From: Clarkia xantiana subsp. parviflora
Taxonomy: Eukaryota; Streptophyta; Magnoliopsida; Myrtales; Onagraceae
Length of the DNA stretch: 64,000 nt
Direction: 5' to 3'
Assembly: GCA_036873135.1 (NCBI GenBank)
Contig: JAPTYO010000002.1
Location: forward strand, 36,075,452 to 36,139,451
Below the pieces are notes generated by a model that did not search any database, was not told where the DNA came from, and worked only from the letters and a program-made list of their open reading frames with translations. Below are positions 30,716 to 43,565 of this stretch, piece after piece. Position numbers and translations under genes: made by a program. Position 1 is the stretch's first letter, and each line of letters opens with the position of its first letter.

Positions 30716-31315
30716 TGTTAGATTACGGGGAGTAATCACTACGGAAACTTAAACATGGTATGTGCTAGTAATATCAATTACGCAGCGGAAAGTTTACACA
30801 TACCTCAAGAGTAACCGTAGTCCAAGATCCTTGCTTGAGGGAGTTCGCGATCCTCCAGACGGGACCCGTAGAGATTCTTGTTAGAAAAGCCGTACGTGGT
30901 GCAGCTCCACAGCAAAGCCTCTGATCGATTCTCGGCACGGGGACAGATCTCTGGAGAGTTTGCTCAGAAATTAATTTGGCACACCATTGGTGACTTATGT
31001 AGTTCGGTCGAACCTTGTGTGTGGGAGGAGGGTTTTTTCTCTCTAAAAATCTCTTGTGAGAGAATTATGATTAACCCTAAAATTTCTCTAACACCTCTTA
31101 TTTATAGGAGGAGTAAAGTGGACAAAAGTCCACTTTACCCCAACCATAATATTCGACCGACCTATGTATTTGGTGATGCCCAATTTTGGGCCTCCCATGT
31201 CAATTGGGATTTAGGCCTAGCCCAATTACCCTAATGTGACATTTACCCAAGTTCATTATGTATAATATACATATTACGGGCTACCAATTACGATGCCCAT
31301 TACCATATGCTTACA
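30716..31315 (-). repeat. 3' LTR of the inner copia
   Basis: Plus strand TGTTAGATTACGGGGAG to CATATGCTTACA, 600 bp. It is similar to 39765-40361 apart from scattered substitutions. Confidence 0.93.
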
Positions 31316-32445
31316 GCTCCTACTCGCCGGAATGAGAGGGTGCCTGTTAATGTATTGTTGTCCAAATCCGCATCAACATTTCTCCCCTTTGATCTGCTCC
31401 ATGCTTCCGAATAGTTCATACGAGGTTTGTCGTGCGACCGGCAGATACGACAGGCATCGTGCTACTCATCTGTTAGGAGTATTGTAGTGCCTGTGGAACG
31501 TTGATTCCCTTTTATTTAATCAACCTGTTATAAACAACATTTATATATTGTACCGCGCTGTATCCTAGGTCAACTGATAATTCTCCATTTGCCTAGTTTC
31601 CACATAGGAACACTTCTCCAAGGCATCCTTACAAGTATTCACAACCTTCAACTAATATCCGGCTGGTGGCCACCTAGTGAATACAAGAATCGGTGAATTA
31701 CAGGTGAACTTGACCATCCCCATCGCTCATACCCTTAGTCAAACCCAACCGGTTTCCAAGACGTGGTCATTAGGCTTTTTTGTTCAGCACTACGCTCGTA
31801 CACCGGGAAGCGAGCATTGAGCCTGACCTTAGGTATGAGTTCTGAGTCCACGAGGATACTTCAAGTGCCTCTTCATAAGGCTCCCGGGATCAATCACACG
31901 CTCGATGTGAAGAAGTTTGCGCCCGCCAGAATCACGAGGATTCCTTCCTAGCACAACCGAGCTATGACCCTGTGGTCGGACGTGGCACGCGTAGTATGAA
32001 GCACGCGCTGATAGCATACCTGAACCTTTTGGGTTGACAGGAAAGGGATATGTCAATCATGCTATTAAAGATTCTCATCTGGCCCTGAATGTGGTTAAAT
32101 GACGAACGAAGTTCATCACGGCGATATATGAGCGAAGATCACGTCGAGTTACTTCGAAACTAGATAATTGTCTCGCTTAATCAGGTTTATCCCCCTGAAT
32201 CTTAGCCAGTCTTGTTTGGTGGAGGCCTCCCTCCATCACAAGACGACCGTACCTGTGTGACTAGGTAAGGCCCACATTCGACATAGTTTGGCGGAGGATC
32301 TCCTACGACTTAGTTTATAGACCGTAAATATGATGTAATCAAAACATTATGACGTCGATTGATCATAAAATCGGTTGCAATTCTTTCGCTTACAAAATGT
32401 TACTTTCGAATATCAAAATGCTATCATAGATACATGCCATTTCTA
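31316..32445 (-). other. 3' untranslated region of the inner copia
   Basis: Parallels 26845-27956. No coding sequence. The LTR-proximal minus-strand end CGGCGAGTAGGAGC is the polypurine tract. Confidence 0.75.
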
Positions 32446-33870
32446 AACCCTACGCAATCCAAGCAGTTTTACATGCTTTTCGAATATCTCCCTGCGTAGT
32501 GGTTTAGTTAATGGGTTCGCCATCATATTATCAGTGGACTAGTATTCCATAGTGATTATATTGTCTTCTACCATAGATTTAGCATAAAAATATTTCACAT
32601 CAATGTGTTTGGTCCTACTATGGTACTTCGGATTCTTAACTGCCGCAATGGCTGCATGACGGTCAGAGAACACCTTCACAGGTTTACTCTCGACGTCACC
32701 ATTAAGCAGCGGAGTAAGAAGCCTTTTCAGCCAGACTGCTTCCTGTGCATTCTTAGAGAGAGCTACGAATTCTGATTCCATCGTTGACAGCACGACACAG
32801 GTTTGCTTCTTGCTCGTCTATGAATGACGGATTTAGCAAGGAGGAACACTCCCCATGTGGTGGACTTATGATCATCCGGATCGCCACCATGGTCGGCGTC
32901 ACTGTAACCGGTCAATTCTAACTTCTCGCCCTCATAGCACAGAGCATAGTCGGCAGTACCTTTCAGATAACGAATTATTCGTTTTACAGCCTTTAAATGT
33001 TGATAGCCAGGATCTGATTGGAAACGTGCTACTCGGCCCATTGCATAACAGATATCCTGACGGGTACATTGCATGGCGTACATCAAACTACCAACCATGC
33101 TTAAATATTCTGCACCATTCATCTGTTCGTGCTCTGCCAGGTTCTTGGGCCGGTCACGTTTTGACAGTGCGCACCCAAATACCACCGGCGTATCCACGGG
33201 TTTGGCATCCTGTAATTTGAACCTTTTCAACAGCTTGTTGATATAGGCTTCTTGAGACAGACACAATTTCCGAGTAGCCCGATCTCTAGCAATTTTAATG
33301 CCTAAGATATATGTGGCCTCTCCTATGTTTTTCATCTCAAATACAGATGCTAAGCAGGACTTTGACTTATTCATGAAACTCATGTCGTTTGTAGCAATGA
33401 GTATGTCGTCCACGTATAAGGTTAAGATGACATATTTGGACCCAGAGGTCTTATAATACACGTACGGATCCTCGTGAAGATTCACGAATCCGTTCCCTAC
33501 GATTTCCTCGTGGAATCTGCGGTACCATTTCCGAGACGACTGTTTAAGACCGTAGATAGAACTTTGGAGTTTACAAACTTTACGTTCGTTACAAGTAGTA
33601 ATGAAACCCTCCGGTTGCTCCAAGTAGATCTCTTCCTCCAGGTTTGCGTGGAGGAATTCGGTCCTAACATCCATTTGGTGCAGCTCGGGATCGAGGCTTG
33701 CGACCAGGACCATTAATGGCCCTAACCGTGGTTTTACGCACAGTTAGTGAGTTTCTCTTATCAAAGTCCACTCCGTGAGTTGGGTAAGCCCTTTTGCAAT
33801 AAGTCGAGTTATTCAACCTTTTTCCATCAGTGGTGAGCCTTACTTCAGAGCTCACCTTATCCTTGCTCTC
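32446..33870 (-). pseudogene. copia RT and RNase H, inner element
   Basis: The best-preserved copy. From 33713 a 316-codon frame reads LHQMDVRTEFLHANLEEEIY, IYGLKQSSRKWYRRF, the catalytic LTLYVDDILIATND, MKNIGEATYILGIKIARD, DTPVVFGCALSKRD, IIRYLKGTADYALC and the RNase H block TGYSDADHGGDPDD. A frameshift near 32800 precedes the RNase H end (MESEFVALSKNAQEAVWLKR, SRTKHIDVKYFYAKS), and the natural stop follows LLGLRRV at about 32446. The N-terminal RT block at 33720-33870 is in another frame. Catalytic Asp residues are intact, but the polyprotein is not. Confidence 0.92.
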
Positions 33871-34690
33871 CTGTGGTTAATAGGTAAATCAACTATAGAC
33901 TATAATGACTTTCATTTAGGCGATCTCTCTCATTTATTATTTTCCTCCATTTCTCCACTTGTGGTCTTTCCAATGCTTGTCAACCGTTTTATACCTTACT
34001 TAATAGGATACTTGCCTTTGAATTTTGTCTAGGCATTGCGAGTACCATTATTAGTCTGATCTTTTCTCCCACTTGGAATAATGCTTCTTATCGTAGCATC
34101 ATTTCTGTTGGGAACGATCCTCCCACTCGGAACAATGCTTCTTATTGGAGCATTGTCTCTATTGGGAACAAGAGCAGTGCTAGAACCTTGACTTGCAACT
34201 TTCCTATGACAAACTCTTGGTCTCGGGGTTTTACTTCCGAGATGCATTACTTGATCACTAGGATCTGGAACCAAGTATGGTTGGATCACTCCCACTGGAA
34301 ACAATGGGTATTTTAGGTAGTTGTGTCATTCCTGGTTTAGCTATATGACCATCAGGTTCAACTTGATTCGTCTCAACAGCAACAGTGTTTACGTGTGGTA
34401 GGGTTTATTCCTCCCACTGGATTTACTATGAAAAATGTTCCCATTCTCATTTACCATGTCATTCACTTGAGTTGCTGGGCTCAAATCTCTCCCACTCGAA
34501 TTAAGTGGGACCTGATTGTCATTGTCATTCTGCTCCGTTTTGATCATGACTTCGTTGATTAAAACTGTTCATGCATTTGGAAAATTTGTCCTCTTAGTGA
34601 TGTAACGTCTCATGTTCGACCTCGACACCATTTTATAATCAAGCTAAAAACAGGTATTTTCTAAGAGTAATCGACGCACTCTTGTCCTAA
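33871..34690 (-). pseudogene. copia integrase linker, inner element
   Basis: Minus-strand pieces match the linkers of the other copies: repeats of (I)RSIxPSGR separated by PN, LVPDPSDQVMHLGSKTPRPR and NQVEPDGHIAKPG. Stops are frequent. It precedes RT, and no integrase catalytic core is seen on its 5' side. Confidence 0.65.
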
Positions 34691-35713
34691 ATACGTGTTT
34701 ATTGCGCAAATTAATGTCGCATGGTGATATGATTTAACTCATTACCACCTTTTAGCTATAATGGCGACGTACCTTACCGATATTAATGGAACATAGTTTT
34801 ACGTTTATACGAATCATCTTCATCATCCCATAGGGAACCTTTGATAGGATGACTTCAACATTATACAAACTGTGCTTCTTGAGGTGCGTCTTTTAACTTG
34901 AATGCCTATCCTAACTTTTCGTTCAAGGCTTATGGAAGGAAAATCGTTTAACCGACTTCATCCTTCTTCGTTTGCTAACTTATCTCAGAGATTTTATTCC
35001 ATCTCTGAACTGAGCGTTTTTGGTTTTCACGTTGTGCGTCAGCTGATACTTTTACAAGGTTGTGGCAGCCTCCGAAGCCTCTGCCGATGTAAATGTTATC
35101 AATAAGTTATTTCCGAAGGAATGCAAACGAAAATTCAGCACATCGTTATTCAAACACTTCATTATTAAATTCATTTTATGAAAACGATGTGTTCCGTCTA
35201 CCGAGGTCCACTTGCGCAAGGTGCAATTTACCCTGGGGTTTAAACCCTTGGTTAAATCGTTTCATTCCTGAATTTAATTTAATTTAATCCAATCGGTTTC
35301 AAACATGATCATCATTACAGTTTATTTCATTCAATGGAGTAATAATAAAATAAGAGTTTTAATCGGTTAATTCTCAGAACGATGTAATCAATGGATTTAA
35401 TGGCATATTGAAGTTACTCAAATGTGTGTTTGAGATGCATGGAGGTGTTTGATTTTGGCCATGTTCAATAGCCTTGTTGTTTCGGTTTTCTCATTTTTCG
35501 GATCGATCTCGTTTCTAGCTGAGTCGATTAATCTTGATAAGTAGAACTCATTTCAAATCGAATGGTAACTACTTTATTCAAAAATTCTGAAATATCAATA
35601 ACCAAAGTTCAAACATAAAATCGAACAATATGAGAAATAACCACAATGGAAAAATCTAGATCATCCACGAAGCTTTAAAAGATAAGGTAGATCAATGATA
35701 TCACTAGTATTCA
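34691..35713 (-). other. inner copia spacer
   Basis: Decayed, no usable frame. It corresponds to 30251-30710 plus 40362-41170 of the outer copy. An intact copia would carry protease and integrase core here. Confidence 0.6.
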
Positions 35714-36350
35714 TCACACCGGATGATCGTTTAAGGACCAAAAAGATGATCCTGATTCCTCTGCATCTTCCCTTGATTTCTTGCGGTGAAGCGCAGAGGC
35801 ACCCTCTGGTTGATCTTGTTTTCTATCAACAAATAGGGCCGTGATGAATTTGATTGATTCAATCAAGTAGCCAAGTCCGTTCTCGTCAACCAACCATGAT
35901 AGAGGGTACCTCTGCGCAATACTGAGTATCTTTCTCCAATTTGATCTCTCGTTCGTGAGATCTGATGTGGGTATAACACCTGCATCTTGAGAAATAAGGG
36001 CGACATACTCAAATAGCACTCCTCTGGCTTCGGCTGCCCTAGCTCCACAGAAGCGGATTCTAATGGCTCACCAAAGTTGAAGAGAACTAAAGTTGACTTT
36101 GAAGTCCTCTACAACCTCTCTGTCCAAGGTTGCCAGTATCATCTCACAAGCTCTCCGATCCATAAAGCTTCTTAACTTGTTCGGGTATGTAAGGATGTAT
36201 TTTTCATTCACCTATGTTCTTCATCTGTTCACGTCAATACACTTATGTATATTTTCAGCGACAAGGAGTTCTCTTACATATTCACTCCACGCAGCATAAT
36301 CCATGCCATCCAGATTGCGAGGTTTGTAGAAGGGAACCGATCCAGCCATG
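35714..36350 (-). pseudogene. gag-like ORF of the copia family, copy C
   Basis: Minus strand from ATG 36348: MAGSVPFYKPRNLDGMDYAA, a stop-containing middle at 36150-36250, then REVVEDFKVNFSSLQLW and, from 36019, EYVALISQDAGV, ERSNWRKILSIAQ, WLVDENGLGYLIESIK and a hydrophilic tail ending SSFWSLNDHPV. It matches 9252-9773 over its whole length, and this copy extends about 35 residues further at the C-terminus. Several stops and at least one shift break it. Confidence 0.55.
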
Positions 36351-38052
36351 AAAACTAACACTTTGATAATCATACACAATCAGGGAGACAATAACATTTT
36401 GAGAAAGAATTGCATCCATCAAATAACTATTAAGATGGAATCCGACAAATAATGATTCCTCAGTCATCTAAACCCACCGACCACCAGCAAACAAATGGAA
36501 GATGGCTGTGAAAGAGTTCACACTATCTCCGTCTTCTATCTAATAGATCAGTCTCTTAAAACAGTTATAATCGCAAATCACCGGAACGAGAATTTTAAAA
36601 TAAGCATACCCGATCTTGACTTTCCCAAGGCCCTTTTTGTTTTGGAAAATCATTCTGATGAATTCACTCATGCATACATAATTCTACTACTCATGTAAAT
36701 TATCATATGCCAGTAACAATCATCATACCACACACACATGCTTACACGTCATGCGTCTAATGTTCCGAGGAACTCATGCTTGCATTCATAATTCTACTTA
36801 GAAGTAAATCGTCAAATGCAACTACATCCTCAAATTCTAGCATACGCGTCAAACATGTAATATTCACATTAATTATACATATTTGGCGATTGGTTTTCGG
36901 TTTTAAAATAGTTTCAAACATTAGGGGCTTATTTGCAATTCATGGTTATATTCAATTACGCAAACTTCTAAACATGAATCCTAGGCATTTACAACCATCA
37001 CAGCATGTCTATCCTAGTGCGCATACCATATATTTAACCAGGGCTCCGCCCACAACATGCAATATACAGCTAGCTTGACTTAGTCAAGACAACAGTTCTA
37101 ATCATGTATAAATATATATTGAATAATAAAAAATTGCAATTTAGTCCTCTAATTAATCCTGTCCCAAAAACGTGTATCTCCGAGATCCATCCCCATAATC
37201 GAAACAAAGCATAAATGTTAGTAACCTTATGAGCAATGTGTAGTCCATTTCGAGTTTCAAAAACATTTGGATTTTAAAACTTGACCTCCCTTTTAATTGA
37301 CTTGAATTCGGTTTAGAAAACATTGATCGGTTCAGTCAATTTCAGTCAATTTTGGTCCGGTTCGATTCAAAAAATCCGGTTCGGTCCAAAAAAACCCTGT
37401 TCGTTTCGGTCCGGCAAAATCCGGTTCGGTTCGGTTTTAATTTTAAAATCTGGTTCGGTCCGAAGCGGTCCAATAAAATAGGGTTCGGTTCAACACTCAA
37501 AACCGGTTCGGTTAGATCCACTTAATTATCCCGGTCCGACCCGACCCGAATAGGTCGAACCGATTGAGAAAATCCGGTTCGGTTTTATTTCGTCCCGGTT
37601 TAACATATTGGACCGGCCTAATAATTTAAAATTCAATAGGTTAGGCCGAAATGTTTACTTGTGGCCCAAGTAGGGTTTTAAATCCATTAAAAAATATTAA
37701 ACTTAGCCACCAAGTAACATTAACTATATAAAATAATTTCCAATATTATATATATATATATATATATCGGCACTTATCTAACATATATATATTTATTGCT
37801 AAGATTCTATCTCTAAGATTAAATCAATCAACAATATATATATATATATATATATGAAAAAAAATCGGCACAATATATATTATATATATTTTATTTATTT
37901 TCAATATCTTTAACAGGGAAACAAATAACTGACAATATATTTTCTCAATCTTTTAGGTAACCAAATCTATCAATAATATCTTTAACCCTATTTAAATATT
38001 TAGATATATTGATAATTGTGAATCTATCATTATGTTCCCAATTATAGATATA
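36351..38052 (-). other. inner copia leader, with CGGTTCGG-rich stretch and AT tracts
   Basis: No coding sequence. 37310-37620 is packed with CCGGTTCGG/GGTCCGGTTC motifs, and the same block recurs in the outer copy at 42630-42910. 37747-37767 and 37833-37853 are (TA)n tracts. 37910-38052 matches the outer copy on either side of its second MITE. Confidence 0.65.
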
Positions 38053-39374
38053 CTAGATAAATAACACGCGCTTTGTGCGAAGTTAAATAATTTATTCATA
38101 ATAGTTTATATAAATTTATATTTAATATGAATTTAGAATTTTATGAATCAATAAGAATAAAATATATAAATTTTAAATAAATGACTTATAAACAATTTGT
38201 AACGTTTTTCTAATTATAATTATACAACTTTTAAATCTAGTTAAACACCTATATTTATAAATTTATAAGTAATCGAAAATTCTTTAAAAGTAAACCTTAT
38301 TAAATTAAATTTTGGTTACTTTTTCCTACATTCCATGTTATTTTATATTAAAAATTATATTCGTTAAATATGCTTATATTCGTACTTAATATTATTTTAT
38401 CAAACATTTTTAATATAAATCTGACAGTATTAGTATATATGTTAGATAAAAGTATAAAAAGTGAAAAAATAATAATTTTTAAAAAAATATTTGGATGGAG
38501 TGTTATTCTTTAAATTAGTATTAACTGAAAATATTTAATAAAAAACATAATAGTTCTCAAGCCGAAATGAGAATGCTACCAAGAATAATAATATTGATTG
38601 TTTCTATATAATAACATATATATGTATATTGTACCATAAAATAATATCAAATTTTCTATAAATAATCTATTATTATTATCTATATACATTTTTTTTATCG
38701 CTTTTTGTTTTAGAAGTAAAATGAATTGTACTTTTGCCAACTTTTACAATTATAAATGGGTATATTAGACAACTTAATTATTTTTTCATAAAATTCGTAT
38801 GCAATATATGAATACTATCAACCCCAATTTAATATTTTAAATTACTAAAATTTATATGTAATAAATTTAACATGTGAACAATTACTTATTATTCGTCAAT
38901 TTTTACTTAATAGACTTATAAATTGTACACATTTGATGGCCATGATAAATGAAAAATCGTAAAAAAAAAAACATGAAGTTAAAATTAGATTATTAAATTC
39001 AGTATTAATATCTATATAATACACACACACAAATAGACAAATTTTTACCTAACAATAAAGTTTATAATCTTAGTATAATATTAACATGATAGTATAAAAA
39101 AAAATTCTTTTAAATTTAAGGTGGATTGTTCAAGTTAGTATTAATTGAAATAAGAAAAAAAAAGGACAAAAAGTTGTAACTGCTCTCAAAATGCAATGAT
39201 ATTGCTTGGATGAGATCTAAGCACCTAGAATGGTCTACATGGCGTTGCCATGTCATCGAGAAGAAAGTTAAGATTATGTGGACCAATAGAATTATTTCAT
39301 TTTGACATGTAGTTGATGCATTTTAGTACTTGTCATAAAGATGGATAATCTTTTAGAATTATATTAGATATAGA
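38053..39374 (-). mobile_element. non-autonomous Helitron, 1.32 kb
   Basis: On the minus strand it begins TCTATATCTAATATAATTC and ends with a short hairpin (CGCAC AAA GCGCG, one wobble pair) some ten bases before the terminal CTAG. It sits between host A and T with no target duplication. Removing it joins CCCAATTATAGATATA to TTGTTACCTTAATT, which matches the uninterrupted outer copia at about 44544-44580. There is no Rep/helicase coding. The interior is very AT-rich. Confidence 0.88.
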
Positions 39375-39750
39375 TTGTTACCTTAATTAAAAAATTAAAA
39401 TATGGTAAACAATATAATTTTAAACAATTTTATATGTATGTGCCGAAGCATCTAACTTGGTAACCAAGAAATAAAAAAATTTACTTTGAAAAATAATTAA
39501 AATTTCGGCATAAACACTAATTGGGAACAAGTGGTCAAATTTTAATAAGATCTACAATCCAATGTTTGATTTTGATAAATATCACATTTTTCTTGGAGAT
39601 CATGAACATCAATTTAACCAAGAACATGAAAATTTCGGACCACCCTTGAACTTCAAAATTCGAAAATTTAAATTCCCTTTTAAAAATTTAGTCCGAAAAT
39701 TTTAAAACTCCAAGATCACCAATTTATCAAAATCATGAACTCCTAACACA
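39375..39750. other. inner copia leader between Helitron and PBS
   Basis: AT-rich, non-coding. It matches 44570-44940 of the outer element (for example TCCAATGTTTGATTTTGATA). Confidence 0.75.
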
Positions 39751-39764
39751 GGCTCTGATATCAC
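39751..39764 (-). other. primer-binding site of the inner copia
   Basis: Plus strand GGCTCTGATATCAC, minus strand GTGATATCAGAGCC, is a one-base variant of the tRNA-iMet primer site TGGTATCAGAGC. It abuts the LTR at 39765. Confidence 0.85.
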
Positions 39765-40361
39765 TGTTAGATTACGGGGTGTAATCACTACGGAAACTTA
39801 AACATGGTATGTGCTATAATATCAATTACGCAGCGGAAAGTTTACACATACCTCAAGAGTAACCGTAGTTCAAGATCCTTGCTTGAGGGAGTTTGCGATC
39901 CTCCGGACGGGACTCGTAGAGATTCTTGTTAGAGAAGCCCTACGTGGTGCAGCTCCACAGTAAAGCCTCTGATCGATTCTCGGCACGGGGACAGATCTCT
40001 TGGAGAGTTTGCTCAGAAAGCAATTTGGCACACCCTTGGTGACTTATGTGGTTCGGCCGAACCTTGTGTGTGGGAGGATGGTTTTTCTCTCTAAAACTCT
40101 ATTGAGGGAATTATTATTAACCCTAAAATTTCCCCAACACCTCTTATTTATAAGAGGAGTAAAGTGGACAAAAGTCCACTTTACCCCAACCATAATATTC
40201 GGCCGGCCTATGTATTTGGGGAGGCCCAATTTTGGGCCTCCCATGTCAATTGGGATTTGGGCCTAGTCCAATTAGCCCAATGTGACATTTACCCAAGTTC
40301 ATTAGGTAAACTATACATATTATGTGCTACCAATTACGGCGCCCATTACCATATGCTTACA
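39765..40361 (-). repeat. 5' LTR of the inner copia
   Basis: 597 bp with TG..CA ends, adjacent to the primer site on its left and to CATTT on its right. Confidence 0.93.
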
Positions 40362-41169
40362 CATTTAGACATTTCATCATTAAATTCGTATTTTGAAACG
40401 ATGTGTTCCGTCTATCGAGGTCCACTTGCGCATAGCGCTTTTCACCGAAGTTTTACCCCTTGGTTAAATCGTTTCATTTCTGAATTTAATTCAATTTAAT
40501 CCAACCAGTTTCGCACATGATTATCATTACTGATTATTTCATTCAGTGGAGTACTATCAATTAAGAAATACTAAATCTTTCGATCTAGCTACACAATCGA
40601 TGTGTATGTTCAGTTTATTTTCCCGAATGAGATGACGGAGTACGTGAATCGTTTCGTTTTATTCGACCACTTTTACCTAGCCGAAATTTCATTTCGGGTC
40701 GATCCTGTTTAACCGGGTCGATTAATTTTGACAAGTAGATCTTATTTAGAATCGAACGGAAACTACTTTATTCAATAAATCTGAATCTCGAAATAACCAA
40801 AATTTTAGTAACCCAAAAGAACGATAAATGACAATGCTAGGGTTCTTGATCTGAAGTTCGCGTATTTGATCCATGATTGACGCATAGATAGTCGAGAACT
40901 TTAAGCCACATTGAACATCACTTCTGAGTAAATTCACAAGTGAATCACGTCAAATGATCTGTATCTGTATAAACCATTTTTACCGCTTCATACACATGAC
41001 CTACGAGGCGTACTTGAGACGCACTTTATCAACATGGTTTAACCCACCAGATTATCGTATAAGACTTTTATGGTCCAGTTCTATCTATAATATGCGGATC
41101 ATGATTGACTTCTTTCGAACCCAGTATGGTGAGCAGAGAAGGTTTCCCTTTTACTGCTTTGGTTACTGT
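40362..41169 (-). other. outer copia spacer, right of the inner insertion
   Basis: Starts with the second CATTT copy and continues the outer copia from 30715. It matches 35140-35700. No coding sequence. Confidence 0.75.
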
Positions 41170-41690
41170 ACTTGATTAGGCTCAAGATCATCGAGTCCTT
41201 TCAATATCAGATAACCATTTACATCTTTTCCATGTTGACCTTCCATTCTGAAGATCTGATGCGGGTTTTACGCCAACATCCATGAAAAGAGAGAAGATCA
41301 TTATGGTTAACCGAAACGTTTAACTGTTGCATCCTTGCTTCCACCGAGGCGGATGCAAATGGATACTAAGCTGCAACATTGCTTGGTTGCAATTGAAGTC
41401 TTCTTAAACCCCCTTTTACCAAGGTTGAATGTATCACCACATATGCGTTGAGATCATCAAAGAACCTACTCCTATTCTTGGTGAAACAAATTATTACATT
41501 CGTTTCTCATTGTCAAAATCATACAGACTACCATATTCATTTGTAGTTGTTCTCTCCACTTTTCGGAATCGTAGTAGATAGTTCAACACGTACTCTATTC
41601 ATTCATCATGATTCACACCATCAAGATTGCGAGGAATATCGAATCGCATTAATTCAACCAATTTATTCTAACACATCGATGATTATGCAA
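41170..41690 (-). pseudogene. gag-like ORF of the copia family, copy B
   Basis: Recognisable by nucleotide similarity to 9252-9773: on the minus strand IPRNLDG at about 41615-41640, a block around TTGCAATTGAAGTC at 41388, DVGVKPASD at about 41260 and LID end near 41180. It has many stops and shifts, so no continuous frame remains. Confidence 0.5.
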
Positions 41691-43036
41691 AAATCAGGGA
41701 GACAATAACATTTTGAGAAAGAATTGCATACATCAAATATCTATTAAGATGGAATCCGACAAATAATGATTCCTCAGTCATCTAAACCAACCGACCACCA
41801 GTATACCAATGGAAGGTGGCTGTGAAAGAGTTTACATTATCGTCATTTTCCATCCAATAGATCAGTCTTTTAAAACGGTTTTATCGCAAATTACCGGAAC
41901 GGGAATTTTAAAACAAGCATACCCGATCTTGGCTTTCCCAAGGCCCTTTTTATTTTGGAAAAATATTCCGATGAATTCACTCATGAATATATAATCCTAC
42001 TATCCACGTAAATTATCATACGCCAGCAACATTCATCACATAAACCACACTCATGCTTACGCGTCATGCATCTAATGTTCCGAGGAACTCATGCTTGCAT
42101 ACATAATTCTACTTCCAAGTAAATTATCAAATGCAACTATATCTTCAACATTCTATCATACGTGTCAAACATGTAACATTCACATCCATCATACACATTT
42201 GGCGACTGGTTTTCGATTTTAAAATAATTTTAAACATTAGGGGCTGATTTGCAAGTCATGCTTATATTCAATCACGCAACATTCTAGACATGAATCCTAG
42301 GCATTTCCAACCATCACAGCATGTCTATCATAGTGCGCATTCCATATATTTAACCAGGGCTCAGCCCACAGTACGCAATGTCCAGCTAGCTTGACTCAGT
42401 CAAGACAACATTTCTAATCATGCATAAATATATATTGAATAATAAACAATTGCAATTCATCCCACTAATTATACCAGTCCCAAAAACATGTATCTCCGAG
42501 ATCCATCCCCATAATCGAAACAAGGCATAAAGGTTATCAACCCTTGAGCACTGTGTAGGCCTATTAATGTTCAAAACATTTGGATTTTAAAACTTGACCT
42601 CCCTATTTTAATTGAGTTGAATTCGATTTTGAAAATACGGTTCAGTCAATTTCAGTGTTTTTTGGTCCGGTTCGACCCAGAAAATCCGGTTCGGGTCCTA
42701 TCCGGTAAATCCGGTTCGGGTCAGTCCGGTTTTAATTTTAAATTCTGGTTCGGTCCGAACCAGTCCAATAAAAATAGGGTTCGGTTCAACACACAAAACC
42801 GGTTTGGTTAGATCGACTTAGTTACCTGGTCCGACTCGAATCGATTAGGTCGAACCGATTGAGAAAATCCGGTTCGGGTTTAATTCGTCCCGGTTTGACA
42901 TATTGGACCGGCCCAATAATTAAAATTTAAAAGGTTGGGCCGATATGTTTACTTGTGGCCCAAGTAGGGTTTTTAAGTCCATAAATATTTAACTTAGCCA
43001 CCAAGTAACAAAAACTTTACAAAATAATTTCCAATA
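41691..43036 (-). other. outer copia leader
   Basis: Matches 36351-37740 of the inner copy almost end to end, including the CGGTTCGG-rich stretch at 42630-42910. No coding sequence. Confidence 0.75.
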
Positions 43037-43045
43037 TTAACAATA

Positions 43046-43565
43046 GAGTTAATAACTAAAAAACTGTCAAAGGTTTACTCCATGTTAAAATTAGGTGTCT
43101 GAAGTTTCAAATGTTAAATTGTAGTGTCCTATGTTTCAAATTTGTTAAAATGTGGTGTCTCGGTGTGATTAATTTAGAGAAGTCAATTCCGACGAAACCG
43201 TATGTCAAATTCGAGCTCCCATACACACTCCCTTCTCGTCATCTTGCCGGGACTGTCACCTAAGAAGTTGGCCACATCTGCGCAAGTAAATCTCGCTATG
43301 TTGTCCTTGGAAAATGGCTCTACACCACTCTTCTAGAAACTTTTTTTTTAATCTTCAATTTTTGGGTGAAATTTGACGATTTTGTGAAAAGTAAAGGGTG
43401 ATGGATTATGAGTGGGTGGGTGGGTTGATGAAAATGATAGAATGGAGAAGAAAAGACGCGCAGAGACACCAAATTTCAACAAAAATGTCCATTTTAACAT
43501 TTCAAACTTCAGACACCTAATTTTAACATAGGGTAAACCTTTGACAGTATTTTAGTTATTAACCC
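43046..43565. mobile_element. Mutator-like MITE, 520 bp
   Basis: Terminal inverted repeats of about 70 bp: left GAGTTAATAACTAAAAAACT, right inverted GGGTTAATAACTAAAATACT, both continuing GTCAAAGGTTTAC and GTTAAAATTAGGTGTCTGAA. Flanks TTAACAATA (43037-43045) and TTAATAATA (43566-43574) are a 9-bp duplication with one change. The inner copia lacks it at the matching place (about 37739). Confidence 0.85.

Larger units (their letters stand above)
30716..40361 (-). mobile_element. inner Ty1/copia element (copy C)
   Basis: Complete minus-strand element: 3' LTR 30716-31315, RT/RNase H about 32446-33870, integrase linker 34030-34680, gag-like ORF 35714-36350, long leader, primer site and 5' LTR 39765-40361, flanked by CATTT. 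It carries a Helitron at 38053-39374. It belongs to the same family as the element it interrupts. Confidence 0.93.
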
